A DNA stretch of 64,000 nt from Litorilinea aerophila (GTDB lineage: Bacteria > Chloroflexota > Anaerolineae > Caldilineales > Caldilineaceae), in the NCBI RefSeq assembly GCF_006569185.2, contig NZ_VIGC02000003.1, forward strand, positions 62,001 through 126,000. Direction: 5' to 3'. Below the pieces are notes generated by a model that searched no databases, was not told where the DNA came from, and saw nothing but the letters and a program-made list of their open reading frames with translations. The position numbers and the translations under genes were made by a program. Below are positions 19,522 to 27,890 of the stretch, in pieces (the first letter of the stretch is position 1; the number at the start of each line of letters is the position of its first letter).

Positions 19522-21303
19522 TCAGAAGTAGGTGGAGATGATCCGGTACAGCTCCTGGATGTCGGTCTCGTCTGCCCGGCGGAACTGTCCCTGGCCGATG
19601 CGGGCCAACTCCTGGAGCAGCCGTTCATCTGCGTCCTGGCCGAAGGCGATGGTGAAGATCACCGGTGGGCGGCTGCCGGAACGCCGCAGCAGCTCCTCGA
19701 TGTCCGCCAGGCGGCGGTAGCTTTCGTTCTCCTGGCCGTCGGTCATGACCACGACCGCGTTGATGGCGCTCTCATCGCCCTGGGCCTGGAGGTCGGCCAC
19801 CGCGTCGTAGACGGCGTCGATGAGGGCAGTGCCGCCGAAGGCCTCCATCTGCTCGATGACCTGGAGCAGGTCCCGGCGGTTACGCTCATCCATCACCCGC
19901 AGGGGGATGAAGTTCTTGGTGCTGGTGCCGAACTCGATGAGGCCCACCCGGTCCCGGTCCCCCTGGATCTGCTGGACGAAGGCGGCCAGGGCCTCCCGGG
20001 TGCGGGCGATCTTGGTGCCCTCCATGCTGCCGCTGGTGTCCACCACCAGGTAGACGTTGGTGGGACGCTTCGTATAGTACCAGACGTTGCGCACCACGTT
20101 GACCACCGAGGGCGGGGGCATCTGCAGGGTGGTCTGGGGTTGTCGCCAGTCCACCGCGTCGGTGTTGGCGAAGGGGCTACCCGGCCCGTCCAGGGGGATG
20201 CTCAGGTCGGCCGGGCGATAGCCCGCGGCCAGCAGGGCCAGCTGGCTTTCCTGGCTGCGCAGGAACTGGGCGAAGGCCTGGAAGGTGAGGCGCTGGTTCT
20301 CGGTGACAGAAAGCTCGTGGGGCTTGTTGCCCAGCTCCAGCAGGGCCAGGGGGTGGTCGGTCCACAGGGTGCCCTCGGCCGGGTAGATGGCCACCAGCCG
20401 CTCGCCCTGTTGCCGGCGGTTCCAGTCGATGACCACCTGTTCCTGGCCCACAAAGGCGTCCAGGAAGGAGCGGCCCTCCTGGGCCAGGCGCTGGACGATG
20501 ACCTCCTCGCCCTCGCCGTAGAAGCGCACGGTGGCTTCCACCGCCTGGACATACGCCAGGGTCTCCTCCGCGGTGGCGGCCTCTTCCGTCAGGCCCCGGG
20601 TCAGGCCGGCGCCGGCGTAGAATTCGGCCAGGGTGGCCAGGAGGCCGCTGGCGTTGTTGGTGCTGGGGTGATTCCACTTAAAGTTGGGGTCTTCGGTGGC
20701 CTTGCGCTGGATGTCCTGCCAGCCGATGGGCCGTTCCGGCCAGCCCAGCTCCCGGGCCACGCTTTCCCACGCGGCGATGACCACCGGGCTGACGGCATAG
20801 CGCATCTGCTCGCTGATCCGCCGCTGGCCGATGGGGATGGTCGTATCTTCGTTCTGGTCGCCGTAGCGTCGGGCCCACTCCGCTTCCAGTTGCTCCAGCC
20901 ACAGGCTGCTGTCCGGCGACATGGCCTGAAAGGGGGGGAAGTCCAGGGCTTGCTGGACCATCTTTTCCGGCACTTCGGTCACCAGGCGCACGGCCATCTT
21001 CTTGCCATCGGGGGTGCGGTAATCCAGGCTGTTGAAGCGGCCGGCCAGCTCCTGGAGGACGGGCGCCATCACCGGCGAGACGGCCACGGTCAGCTCGGCA
21101 CTGTCCACGGCCCAGGCGGGCACTTGTTGGACGATGTCGTCGCCCCGGTCGGTGAAGGCGCGCACCACCCAGAGGATGCCGCTGATGGTGGCGGAGGTGC
21201 AGAGTACCAGGCTCAGGGCAATGGCCCCGATGGCCAGGCCCAGGTTGCGGCGTCGGATGGGCGCACCCCGGCGGCGTGGGGTATGGCGGTTTCCCAGGTT
21301 CAT
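19522..21303 (-). CDS. Substrate-binding-like and von Willebrand factor A domain protein
   Basis: With the ATG at 21303 (preceded by GAAGGGA) the protein has 593 residues: a basic N-terminus, one membrane anchor (about 22-50), an extracellular periplasmic-binding-protein type II-like domain (about 65-395) and a C-terminal VWA domain (about 410-590). The metal-ion-dependent adhesion site is intact: Asp422 in DTSGSM, Thr in FGGTALIDAV and Asp in VVMTDGQENE. Proteins of this architecture are known from Actinobacteria and Chloroflexi but their role is unclear. The preceding gene encodes a paralog of the binding-like domain alone. An in-frame GTG at 21318 overlaps that gene's stop. Confidence 0.87.
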   Translation of the reverse strand: MNLGNRHTPRRRGAPIRRRNLGLAIGAIALSLVLCTSATISGILWVVRAFTDRGDDIVQQVPAWAVDSAELTVAVSPVMAPVLQELAGRFNSLDYRTPDGKKMAVRLVTEVPEKMVQQALDFPPFQAMSPDSSLWLEQLEAEWARRYGDQNEDTTIPIGQRRISEQMRYAVSPVVIAAWESVARELGWPERPIGWQDIQRKATEDPNFKWNHPSTNNASGLLATLAEFYAGAGLTRGLTEEAATAEETLAYVQAVEATVRFYGEGEEVIVQRLAQEGRSFLDAFVGQEQVVIDWNRRQQGERLVAIYPAEGTLWTDHPLALLELGNKPHELSVTENQRLTFQAFAQFLRSQESQLALLAAGYRPADLSIPLDGPGSPFANTDAVDWRQPQTTLQMPPPSVVNVVRNVWYYTKRPTNVYLVVDTSGSMEGTKIARTREALAAFVQQIQGDRDRVGLIEFGTSTKNFIPLRVMDERNRRDLLQVIEQMEAFGGTALIDAVYDAVADLQAQGDESAINAVVVMTDGQENESYRRLADIEELLRRSGSRPPVIFTIAFGQDADERLLQELARIGQGQFRRADETDIQELYRIISTYF

Positions 21304-21314
21304 GGCAAGTCCCT

Positions 21315-22568
21315 TCACCGTGCCACGTTGAGCTCAAACCAGCGTAACAGCGCCAGCAGCACATCCCGATCCGGGTTGCGCATGGCTGCGGTTCGTTCCA
21401 CCACAGGCAGCACGCCCCGATCCTGCCACTTTACGAAGAGGCTCTCCTCGGTGGCGTCCACCGGGACGTTGGGGTTGGCCGGGCGCAGGCCGTAGGCCAG
21501 GGCGGCCTTTTGCTGCTCCTCGGAGAGGAGGAAGCGCTGGAACGCCAGGGCTGCGTTCTTCTGCAGTGCGCTGGTCTCCGGCCCGACCCAGACGGTGAAC
21601 GGGAAGTCAAACCAGGTCACGTAGGTGGGGTAGTAGATTTGTAGCGGGTCGTCCCAGCGGGTGAGGATACCCTGCATGTTCTGCAGGAGGTCGCTTTCCA
21701 GCAGCTGGCCGCCGTCGCCTACGCTGTAGCCGAAGAGGGCGAAGTCTTCCGCGGTGTAGGCGCTGGCGCTGCTGAAGTCGGTGACCGCGCCCATGAGCTC
21801 GGCCAGCCAGGCCTGGAAATCCGGGTTGGTGACGTCGGCCACGGAGATGTCGGTGCGGCCGTAGTATTCGCCGGCCATGGCGATCATGGCCGCCAGGCCA
21901 CCCACATTTTTGCTGGGGTCCGGCACCACCAGTTTGAAGTAGCCCCATTCTGGTTTGCCGCCCAGCTCGGGCCAGCCTCCTTTGGCAATGGCCGCGTCGT
22001 GGATGGTCTGCCAGTTGATCTCGCCAAAGTGGTCGAGGAGCACCTGGGCCCGGGTTTCGTAGACGCCCCAGGCGAAGAGGCTGATGGCGATGGGACGGGC
22101 CCGGTATTCGCCGTCGGTCAGGAAGACATCCCGGCCCAGGCGCTCTTTGTAGGAGGCGTTGGCCAGCTCCACCAGATAGCGGCTATCTGGAATCCAGGCG
22201 GTGGGGAAGTCGGCCAGGGCCTGGCGTTCGGCTTCGGTCAGATCTTCCGGCCGTTGATCGGGGCCCAGTGCGCCGTACTCGTTGCGGTCCCAGCGCCCCA
22301 GCGCGGTGAGGCCGTCCACCGCCACGATCTCCACCCGGATGGTGGCACCTTCCAGGGTATGGTTGCCGTCGTTGAAGGCCGCGGCTGCACTGCGGACCCA
22401 CGGCTCCACCGGTAGTGCGGTCAGGATGCGGATGGTCACCTGTTCCGGGCGATCCACGGTGAAGCCGGCGGTGGCCGTGTTCCCCGGGCTGCGCAGGGCC
22501 AGGGAGGCGCCGACGATGAGCAGGGCAATGGCGAGGATGGCGACAAAGATCCAGCGTGTACGGTTCAT
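21315..22568 (-). CDS. Membrane-anchored substrate-binding-like protein (paralog of the VWA protein N-domain)
   Basis: 417 residues. A signal anchor (MNRTRWIFVAILAIALLIVG) is followed by a periplasmic-binding-protein type II-like domain. It shares segments with the following SBP-VWA protein: a RFNS/AFND strand near the start, a YRP/LRPANPNVPVD-type box and a FRKFLLSEEQQ-like helix near the end. No lipobox is seen, so it is probably held by the uncleaved helix. No ABC permease genes are nearby. It sits between the PspA-like gene and the VWA gene, 11 bp from the latter. Confidence 0.82.
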   Translation of the reverse strand: MNRTRWIFVAILAIALLIVGASLALRSPGNTATAGFTVDRPEQVTIRILTALPVEPWVRSAAAAFNDGNHTLEGATIRVEIVAVDGLTALGRWDRNEYGALGPDQRPEDLTEAERQALADFPTAWIPDSRYLVELANASYKERLGRDVFLTDGEYRARPIAISLFAWGVYETRAQVLLDHFGEINWQTIHDAAIAKGGWPELGGKPEWGYFKLVVPDPSKNVGGLAAMIAMAGEYYGRTDISVADVTNPDFQAWLAELMGAVTDFSSASAYTAEDFALFGYSVGDGGQLLESDLLQNMQGILTRWDDPLQIYYPTYVTWFDFPFTVWVGPETSALQKNAALAFQRFLLSEEQQKAALAYGLRPANPNVPVDATEESLFVKWQDRGVLPVVERTAAMRNPDRDVLLALLRWFELNVAR

Positions 22569-22692
22569 TCTGTGTCTCGCAGGTCCATGGGTTTGGACAT
22601 CAGCCAGCCTGGCATGACAGGAGGGGCCAACCGGTCCGGCTGGCCCCAGGGTGAAACGAGATCAAGCCTGAAGGGCTCCTGTCACTCGGACG

Positions 22693-23370
22693 TTATTCCA
22701 GGCCCAGACGCTTTTTGCGCTCCGCGAGCTGGGCGTTGAGGGCGCTTCGCTCCAGCACCTGATCCATCTGTTCGTCCAGGCTGGCGGCCCGCATTTCGCT
22801 GGCGGTGCTGGCCTTGTCCAGGCGGGCGTAGATGCTTTCGGCAATGTGGCGGATGTCGCTGTCGCCGGAGCCCATCAGGTCGTCCAGGCTCTTCATGGCC
22901 TTGACGGTGGTTTCCTTGCTCTTGGCCAATTCCAGGAGGGCCTGGAGCTCTTCCCGCTCCTGCTTCATGGTGGCCAGGCGGGCTTCCAGCTTCACCTTGG
23001 CGTCCAGCAGCTTTTGGAATTCGGACTCCTGGCGCTTGAGCTGCTCCTTGTAGGTCTCCACCAGCCGCTGGGTGCTGTTGAAGCGGCTCTGCGCGGCCAG
23101 GGCGGCGCTCTCGTTACCCTCCCGCAGGAAGGCGTCGATGGCCCGGTCCAGCTCCTGGAGGCGATGCTCGTGGTCGTCCAGCCGGCGCTTGATGGACTTG
23201 ACCTCGCCGCCCACGGTGGCGGCGGCGTCTTCCAGGTCGGCCAGGTGATCTTCCACCTGGCGGATGTACTGGTCGATGACGGCCAGGCTGTTGCTCTTGA
23301 GGGCCTGGTCGACCATGTAGTGCAGGTTTGCCGAGATCAAGGTCGAAACTTTTTCCAACAGGGATGCCAT
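22693..23370 (-). CDS. PspA/IM30 family protein
   Basis: 225 residues, almost entirely alpha-helical and charged, as expected for the ESCRT-III-like PspA/Vipp1 family that coats and stabilises the cytoplasmic membrane. The start at 23370 (MASLLEKVST) is preceded by AGGAGG. The N-terminal amphipathic segment and the following LISANLHYMVDQAL and ALAAQSRFN regions fit the family pattern. It opens a same-strand cluster with two substrate-binding-like proteins, a VWA protein and a coiled-coil membrane protein, which suggests an envelope-stress or surface-sensing role. No pspF/pspBC-type regulators are present. Confidence 0.85.
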   Translation of the reverse strand: MASLLEKVSTLISANLHYMVDQALKSNSLAVIDQYIRQVEDHLADLEDAAATVGGEVKSIKRRLDDHEHRLQELDRAIDAFLREGNESAALAAQSRFNSTQRLVETYKEQLKRQESEFQKLLDAKVKLEARLATMKQEREELQALLELAKSKETTVKAMKSLDDLMGSGDSDIRHIAESIYARLDKASTASEMRAASLDEQMDQVLERSALNAQLAERKKRLGLE

Positions 23371-23415
23371 GGGATGTCCTCCTGATAGATAGTCGATCAA
23401 TAATCAATATATGAG

Positions 23416-23679
23416 CTACTTGGACTTGTACACCTCACGCCGATGCCTGACAAAGTGAACCACGATCTTGTTTTGCGTCCGATCATAGGTGTACAGCACT
23501 CGATAATCACCAACACGCAGTTTAAACACACCTTGCCATTGTCCCGTCAATGGTTCCGGTTTGATCGCATCAATGTTCTCGGCCAGCCATTTCAATTTTC
23601 TCAGTACTTGTTGTGCCACAGGCGGATCCAGGCGGGACAAATCGCTTTCGGCATTGGATGTGAAATTTACCTGATACAT
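23416..23679 (-). CDS. RelE/ParE-superfamily toxin
   Basis: 87 residues with the typical compact fold: LDPPVAQQVLRKLKWLAENI helices, then the beta core with the family motif GVFKLRVGDYRVLYTYDRTQNKIVVHFVRHRREVY. The basic residues in this core would be the catalytic or contact residues if it is a ribosome-dependent mRNase; a ParE-type gyrase poison cannot be excluded. The ATG at 23679 overlaps the stop of the partner gene (TGATG); a GTG one codon earlier is possible. AT content is higher than in neighbouring genes, consistent with horizontal acquisition. Confidence 0.88.
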   Translation of the reverse strand: MYQVNFTSNAESDLSRLDPPVAQQVLRKLKWLAENIDAIKPEPLTGQWQGVFKLRVGDYRVLYTYDRTQNKIVVHFVRHRREVYKSK

Positions 23680-23903
23680 CACCAGGTGAGGCCCAGTCTT
23701 TTCGCCACTTCTTGTGCAGGAATTGTCTCCTCGCCTGCCTCTACTTCGGCAAGAGAACGTTGAAGCTCTGCTGCGAAGTCTTCACGCAGCTCCAATCCCT
23801 CGTCGGGATCACCCATCACTTCCAGAAGGGTTTGCAGGACCACCTCTCGAACGAGCTGTTTGAGCTCTTGTACGGTCAATTCGGCCACTTTTGGTTCTGT
23901 CAT
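23679..23903 (-). CDS. Putative antitoxin of the RelE/ParE pair
   Basis: 74-residue acidic protein starting at 23903 (MTEPKVAELTVQEL) after GAGAGG. It is largely helical (LKQLVREVVLQTLLEVMGDP) with a C-terminal segment (AGEETIPAQEVAKRLGL) that could wrap the toxin. It overlaps the toxin start by one base, the usual antitoxin-first order. Such proteins normally neutralise the toxin and repress their own promoter. No classic DNA-binding motif is obvious, so the call rests mainly on size, charge and context. Confidence 0.75.
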   Translation of the reverse strand: MTEPKVAELTVQELKQLVREVVLQTLLEVMGDPDEGLELREDFAAELQRSLAEVEAGEETIPAQEVAKRLGLTW

Positions 23904-24001
23904 GGTGGTGTACCTCTCGCTTATTGACCCCGAACCATTCGATTGCACCCGCATTATAGCCTGTTGCAGCGCTCCCGGCAATGACCTGGCGCTGACAGCA
24001 T

Positions 24002-24037
24002 GCTCCCGGCTGGCTGACCGAGGCGCCAACCGGGAGC
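24002..24037 (-). terminator. Hairpin downstream of recQ, possible terminator
   Basis: GCTCCCGG (24002-24009) pairs with CCGGGAGC (24030-24037), with further partial pairing inside. It lies 26 bp after the recQ stop on the minus strand. No T-run follows, so termination would be Rho-dependent or weak. Confidence 0.4.
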
Positions 24038-24063
24038 GGGATGGAAGGTCGGGACCGGGTGAT

Positions 24064-27000
24064 TTACGGGGTTTTTGTGGAGGCTCCGTTGCGAATCTGG
24101 CTGATTACGGCCAGCACCAGGGGCGCGTAGGGGGCCAGGCCGCTCTCTTCAAAGCCTGCCACCTGGCGGAGCTCATCCAGGTTGGTGGGGGCCTGGTGGG
24201 CCAGGGCCTTCAGCAGGCTCGTCCCCGCCAGCCGGGATGGCGGACAACCTTCCTGCACCGAAAGCTTCTGGCGGAGTTCCTGGAGCTTGAGGTAGAGTTG
24301 CCGCTGTACTCGAGGCGGCAGCGGCCCCGGGGCGGCTAGCCTGGCCTCTTCGGCCCGCTGGGCGCGCAAAAGCTCATCATCTTTCTCCCCCTTGGGATAG
24401 AGGCGGACCAGGTCCAGGATGGTGGGGCCGAAGTGTTGGAGGCGCTGCTCTCCCATGCCGGGCAGCGCGGCCAGTTCCTCTTCGGTCTGGGGGCGGGTTT
24501 CCGCAATGCGCAACATCAGCTCGTTGCTCATGATCATGTAGGGGGGCTGGCCCAGCTCCTCGGCACAGCGGCGTCGCCAGAGCCAGAGGGCCTTCTGCAG
24601 GGCGGTGTAGCGGTCTCCTTCCCGTTCTGCCTCCTCGGGCTGTGGGGGGGGCTGCGGGGGGGCGTCCCCGGCTGCTGCCGGTGCGGCCGGGAGCTCTGCC
24701 AGCTCGGGGTGCTCGGCCAGCCAGCTCTCCGCCTCGGCCCGGCCTCGCCGGGTGGGCGCCAGGACGGGATAGCCGTGGCGTTCATACTGGCGCAGGCGGT
24801 GATCGGCCAGCAGATCGTCGATGTAGCCCATGATGGTGGCTTCGCCCAGGGCCTTGAGCCGCCCGTGGTGGCGGGCCTGATCCGGCGGCACCGGCGCGCG
24901 CAGGCTGCCGGCCAGGATGCGGGCCAACCCGCTGCGGCCCACGGGCTTGGGCAGGCTGAGGAGGCAGTCGATGATCATGGGCTCAATGTCGGCATCGTCG
25001 GGCAGGGCCGGGGCAGCTTCCGTGGGTACCAGGATGTCGGGGCGAACCCCGGTGCAGTTGTCGCACACGGTGCAGCGGTTGCGGGGAGGGCTGCCAAAGT
25101 GGGCGCTGATGTAGCCGTGGCGGCAGCCGTCGGTGGTGGCGTAGCCCACCACATCGTCGATACGCCGCTGGGCAATGGCGGCCGATTGGGCCAGCATCCG
25201 CTCCAGGCGGTCCCGCATGTCAGCCGGCCGTCGGGCCACCTCAATGTACATGGCCCGCTGGGAAGCCTTCACCCGGAGCCAGCCCTGACGTTGCCAGGCC
25301 AGCAGGCGGCCCTCTACCAGGTGGAGGGGCCAGCCCATGAAGGCGCCGATGTCCCGGGCCTTGAAGGAGGCCACTTCGCCCGGGCGGAGGGCCAGGCCCG
25401 CCATCAGGTAGCGGAAGTCCTCGTCATCCGGCGGCGTGGGCTGACGGCGGGGCATGGCAATGGTGAACTCCTGGGGCACGTCAAATCCCCGGGTCATCAG
25501 ATCGCAGCGCTCCAGCATACTGATGGCCACCCGCAGGCTGGTCTCGTCGCTGTTGAGGACCTGCTGGAGGCGGCGCATGTCCACGATCCCGGCCTCGCCC
25601 GGCTCTTGATCCACTTCCTGGCCGGCCATGGAGAGATTCACCGCCAGTTGGGTGGACACCGCCTGGTAGACCTTCTCCAGGAAATCCACCGTGAACTCAT
25701 CGGCTTTGGCCCACCGGCGCAGGTTGGCCCAGTCGTTGTTGCTGTAGAAGAGGATGCCCTGGCTGGGGCGCCCGTCCCGGCCGGCCCGGCCCACCTCCTG
25801 ATAGTAGGCCGCCAGGCTTTGGGGCGGGTGGAAGTGGACGATGAAGCGGATGTCCGGCTTGTCGATGCCCATGCCGAAGGCCACCGTGGCCACCACCACC
25901 CGGGTGCGGTCGGACATGAAGCGGTCCTGGACGGCGCTGCGGTCGGCCAGGCCGGCGTGGTAGGCCTCCGCGGCCACGCCGGCCTGCCGGAGCTGGAAGG
26001 CCAGGGCCTCGCTCTTGTGGCGGCTGTTGACGTAGACGATGCCGCTGCCCTCGGTTTCGGCCACAAACTGGAGCAGGGCAGCGACCTTCTCCTCCTCGTG
26101 GTGGAAGTGGAGGGCGGAAAGGAAGAGGTTCTCCCGGAAGATGTCCAGGGCCATCACCCGGGGGCGCCTGCTCCGTTCCGGCTCGCCGTCGCCTTCCCCT
26201 TCCCCGGCCGTCTCCTCTATCTGCATGTAGTCGATGATCTCATCCCGCACCCGGGGGGGCGCGGTGGCGGTCATGGCCAGGGCGGGTGGGTTGCCCAGCT
26301 CCCGCCGGGCTTCCTGGATGAAGAGATAGTCCGGGCGGAAGTCATGACCCCACAGGCTGACGCAGTGGGCTTCATCCACCACGAAGAGATCCAGCCCCAC
26401 GTCTCGCAGGGCGTGCAGGAAGGTGATCTGCCGGAGCCGTTCGGGCGCGGCGTAGATCAGCTTGTAGTCGCCCCGGGCGATCCCCTGCATGCGGGCCTCG
26501 TACTCTTCGTCGCTCAGGCTGCTGTTGATAAACGTGGCCCGGCGTCGGGCGCCGGCCGGCAGGCTCTCCACCTGATCTTTCATCAGGGCGATGAGGGGGC
26601 TGATGACCAGGGTGGCCCGGGGCTGAATCAGGGCGGGCAATTGGTAGCAGAGGGATTTGCCTGCGCCCGTGGGCATCACCGCCAGGATGGATTCTCCCCG
26701 CAGGACGGCGGCGATAACTTCAGCCTGACCTGTACGCAGCTCACTGAAACCAAAATGGCGAATGGCCTCCAGCTGGATGCGGCGTCGCTCTGCGCGGCTG
26801 ACCTGGATGGATTCTGGCCCGCTCAGGTGACGGTAGAGGCGAGCCGGATCCTGGACCAGATCCGGATCCACGTTCACCAGGGGCCCCAACCGCTCCTGTA
26901 GCTCCTGAAAACGGCGCTGGCGCTGGCGCTCCAGCTCCAGCTGGACGGCCTGGGCACTCTGTTGATGGCCCAGGTCGGCCAGAAGCCCCGCCAACTCCTG

Positions 27001-27615
27001 CAGGGAGGCCGGCCCCAGGCCTGGGGGGACCCCGGAACCCAGCCGCTGGACGTAGGCTTCGGCCAGCTCCCGTTCGCCGGCCTGATGGGCCAGGCGGGCC
27101 AGGGTCAGGGTCGCCTGCAGGTTGGCCCGGCTGGACGGCTCCCGGATCTCCAGAAAATGCTCCAACAGGGCGCGCGCCCGGGGGAATTGTCCCAGGTGGG
27201 TGTAGATTTCGGCCGCGGCGCAGACGGCCAGGGTGTGGCGGGGGTAGGCGTCCTGCAGGTCGTCGGCCACGGCCTGGGCATGGGCGCCATGGCCCAGCCC
27301 CAGGAGGGCCTTTGCTTCCAACACCTGGGAGGCCAGGGTGGTACTTCGATGTTGTCGGCGCTCAATGGTGTCCAGGGCCTGGGCATAGTCACCCAGCCGA
27401 AGATAGGCCTGGGCCTGGTGATCCAGGAGAAGCAGGAGGGGGCCATGGAGCTCTCGCAGTCGCTCCACCAGGGCCAGGTGCTCCTCCGGGCTCCCCCAGA
27501 GCCGGAGGTAGTCCAGGAGCTGATCCCGGAGATCCGGCGGGAGGTTGGCGATATGGTCCTGGGTAAGCTGCAACGCGCCGAGCAGGGACAATGCTGAGGT
27601 CTGTTGATGGCCCAT
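24064..27615 (-). CDS. recQ: RecQ-family ATP-dependent DNA helicase with N-terminal TPR extension
   Basis: 1183 residues, about twice the usual RecQ length. Residues ~20-240 form TPR-like helices (YLRLGDYAQALDTIERRQ; YTHLGQFPRARALLEHFLE). The helicase core follows: Walker A MPTGAGKS with Lys320, DEAH box Asp414-His417 (VVDEAHCVSLWGHDFR), TATAPP (motif III) and GRAGRDG (motif VI). The RecQ C-terminal zinc site is near residues 830-855 (GCRHGY and CTVCDNC), then a winged-helix region, an HRDC domain around 1000-1080 and a final helical repeat resembling a second HRDC half. The enzyme unwinds 3'-5' in recombination and fork repair. The TPR fusion suggests recruitment by a partner protein; it is part of one continuous frame. 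Confidence 0.93.
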   Translation of the reverse strand: MGHQQTSALSLLGALQLTQDHIANLPPDLRDQLLDYLRLWGSPEEHLALVERLRELHGPLLLLLDHQAQAYLRLGDYAQALDTIERRQHRSTTLASQVLEAKALLGLGHGAHAQAVADDLQDAYPRHTLAVCAAAEIYTHLGQFPRARALLEHFLEIREPSSRANLQATLTLARLAHQAGERELAEAYVQRLGSGVPPGLGPASLQELAGLLADLGHQQSAQAVQLELERQRQRRFQELQERLGPLVNVDPDLVQDPARLYRHLSGPESIQVSRAERRRIQLEAIRHFGFSELRTGQAEVIAAVLRGESILAVMPTGAGKSLCYQLPALIQPRATLVISPLIALMKDQVESLPAGARRRATFINSSLSDEEYEARMQGIARGDYKLIYAAPERLRQITFLHALRDVGLDLFVVDEAHCVSLWGHDFRPDYLFIQEARRELGNPPALAMTATAPPRVRDEIIDYMQIEETAGEGEGDGEPERSRRPRVMALDIFRENLFLSALHFHHEEEKVAALLQFVAETEGSGIVYVNSRHKSEALAFQLRQAGVAAEAYHAGLADRSAVQDRFMSDRTRVVVATVAFGMGIDKPDIRFIVHFHPPQSLAAYYQEVGRAGRDGRPSQGILFYSNNDWANLRRWAKADEFTVDFLEKVYQAVSTQLAVNLSMAGQEVDQEPGEAGIVDMRRLQQVLNSDETSLRVAISMLERCDLMTRGFDVPQEFTIAMPRRQPTPPDDEDFRYLMAGLALRPGEVASFKARDIGAFMGWPLHLVEGRLLAWQRQGWLRVKASQRAMYIEVARRPADMRDRLERMLAQSAAIAQRRIDDVVGYATTDGCRHGYISAHFGSPPRNRCTVCDNCTGVRPDILVPTEAAPALPDDADIEPMIIDCLLSLPKPVGRSGLARILAGSLRAPVPPDQARHHGRLKALGEATIMGYIDDLLADHRLRQYERHGYPVLAPTRRGRAEAESWLAEHPELAELPAAPAAAGDAPPQPPPQPEEAEREGDRYTALQKALWLWRRRCAEELGQPPYMIMSNELMLRIAETRPQTEEELAALPGMGEQRLQHFGPTILDLVRLYPKGEKDDELLRAQRAEEARLAAPGPLPPRVQRQLYLKLQELRQKLSVQEGCPPSRLAGTSLLKALAHQAPTNLDELRQVAGFEESGLAPYAPLVLAVISQIRNGASTKTP

Positions 27616-27691
27616 GATACTTCCGTAGGTGCATGCGCATCAAGGATCTGTGGGTCTCGACCCGCACCGGTGGGGAAAACCTTGCGCCTGC

Positions 27692-27720
27692 AACATAACA
27701 TCGAGGGGCGCTGTTGTCAA
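27692..27720 (-). promoter_or_regulatory. Probable sigma-70 promoter of recQ
   Basis: On the minus strand TTGACA (27715-27720), a 17-nt spacer and TATGTT (27692-27697) lie about 77 bp upstream of the recQ start. The -35 element is a perfect consensus match. Confidence 0.7.
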
Positions 27721-27812
27721 CATAAATTTCACCCCAGGGGCAATTTTACTTACCTCTTCACCCCCAGCGGGGGAAGGGGATGGGGACTGAACCATGACCA
27801 GGTGACGGGGTG

Positions 27813-27850
27813 GCCAACAGGGGCGGGCAGAGGCGCCTACCCCTGTTGGC
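27813..27850 (-). terminator. Hairpin downstream of the secreted subtilase gene
   Basis: GCCAACAGGGG (27813-27823) and CCCCTGTTGGC (27840-27850) are perfect 11-bp inverted repeats with a 16-nt loop, 40 bp after the protease stop. A likely transcription end or mRNA-stabilising hairpin; no long T-run follows. Confidence 0.55.
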
Positions 27851-27890
27851 ATAGCGTTCGTCGCTTCGACACCTTCCCCGGGTCCCCGGC

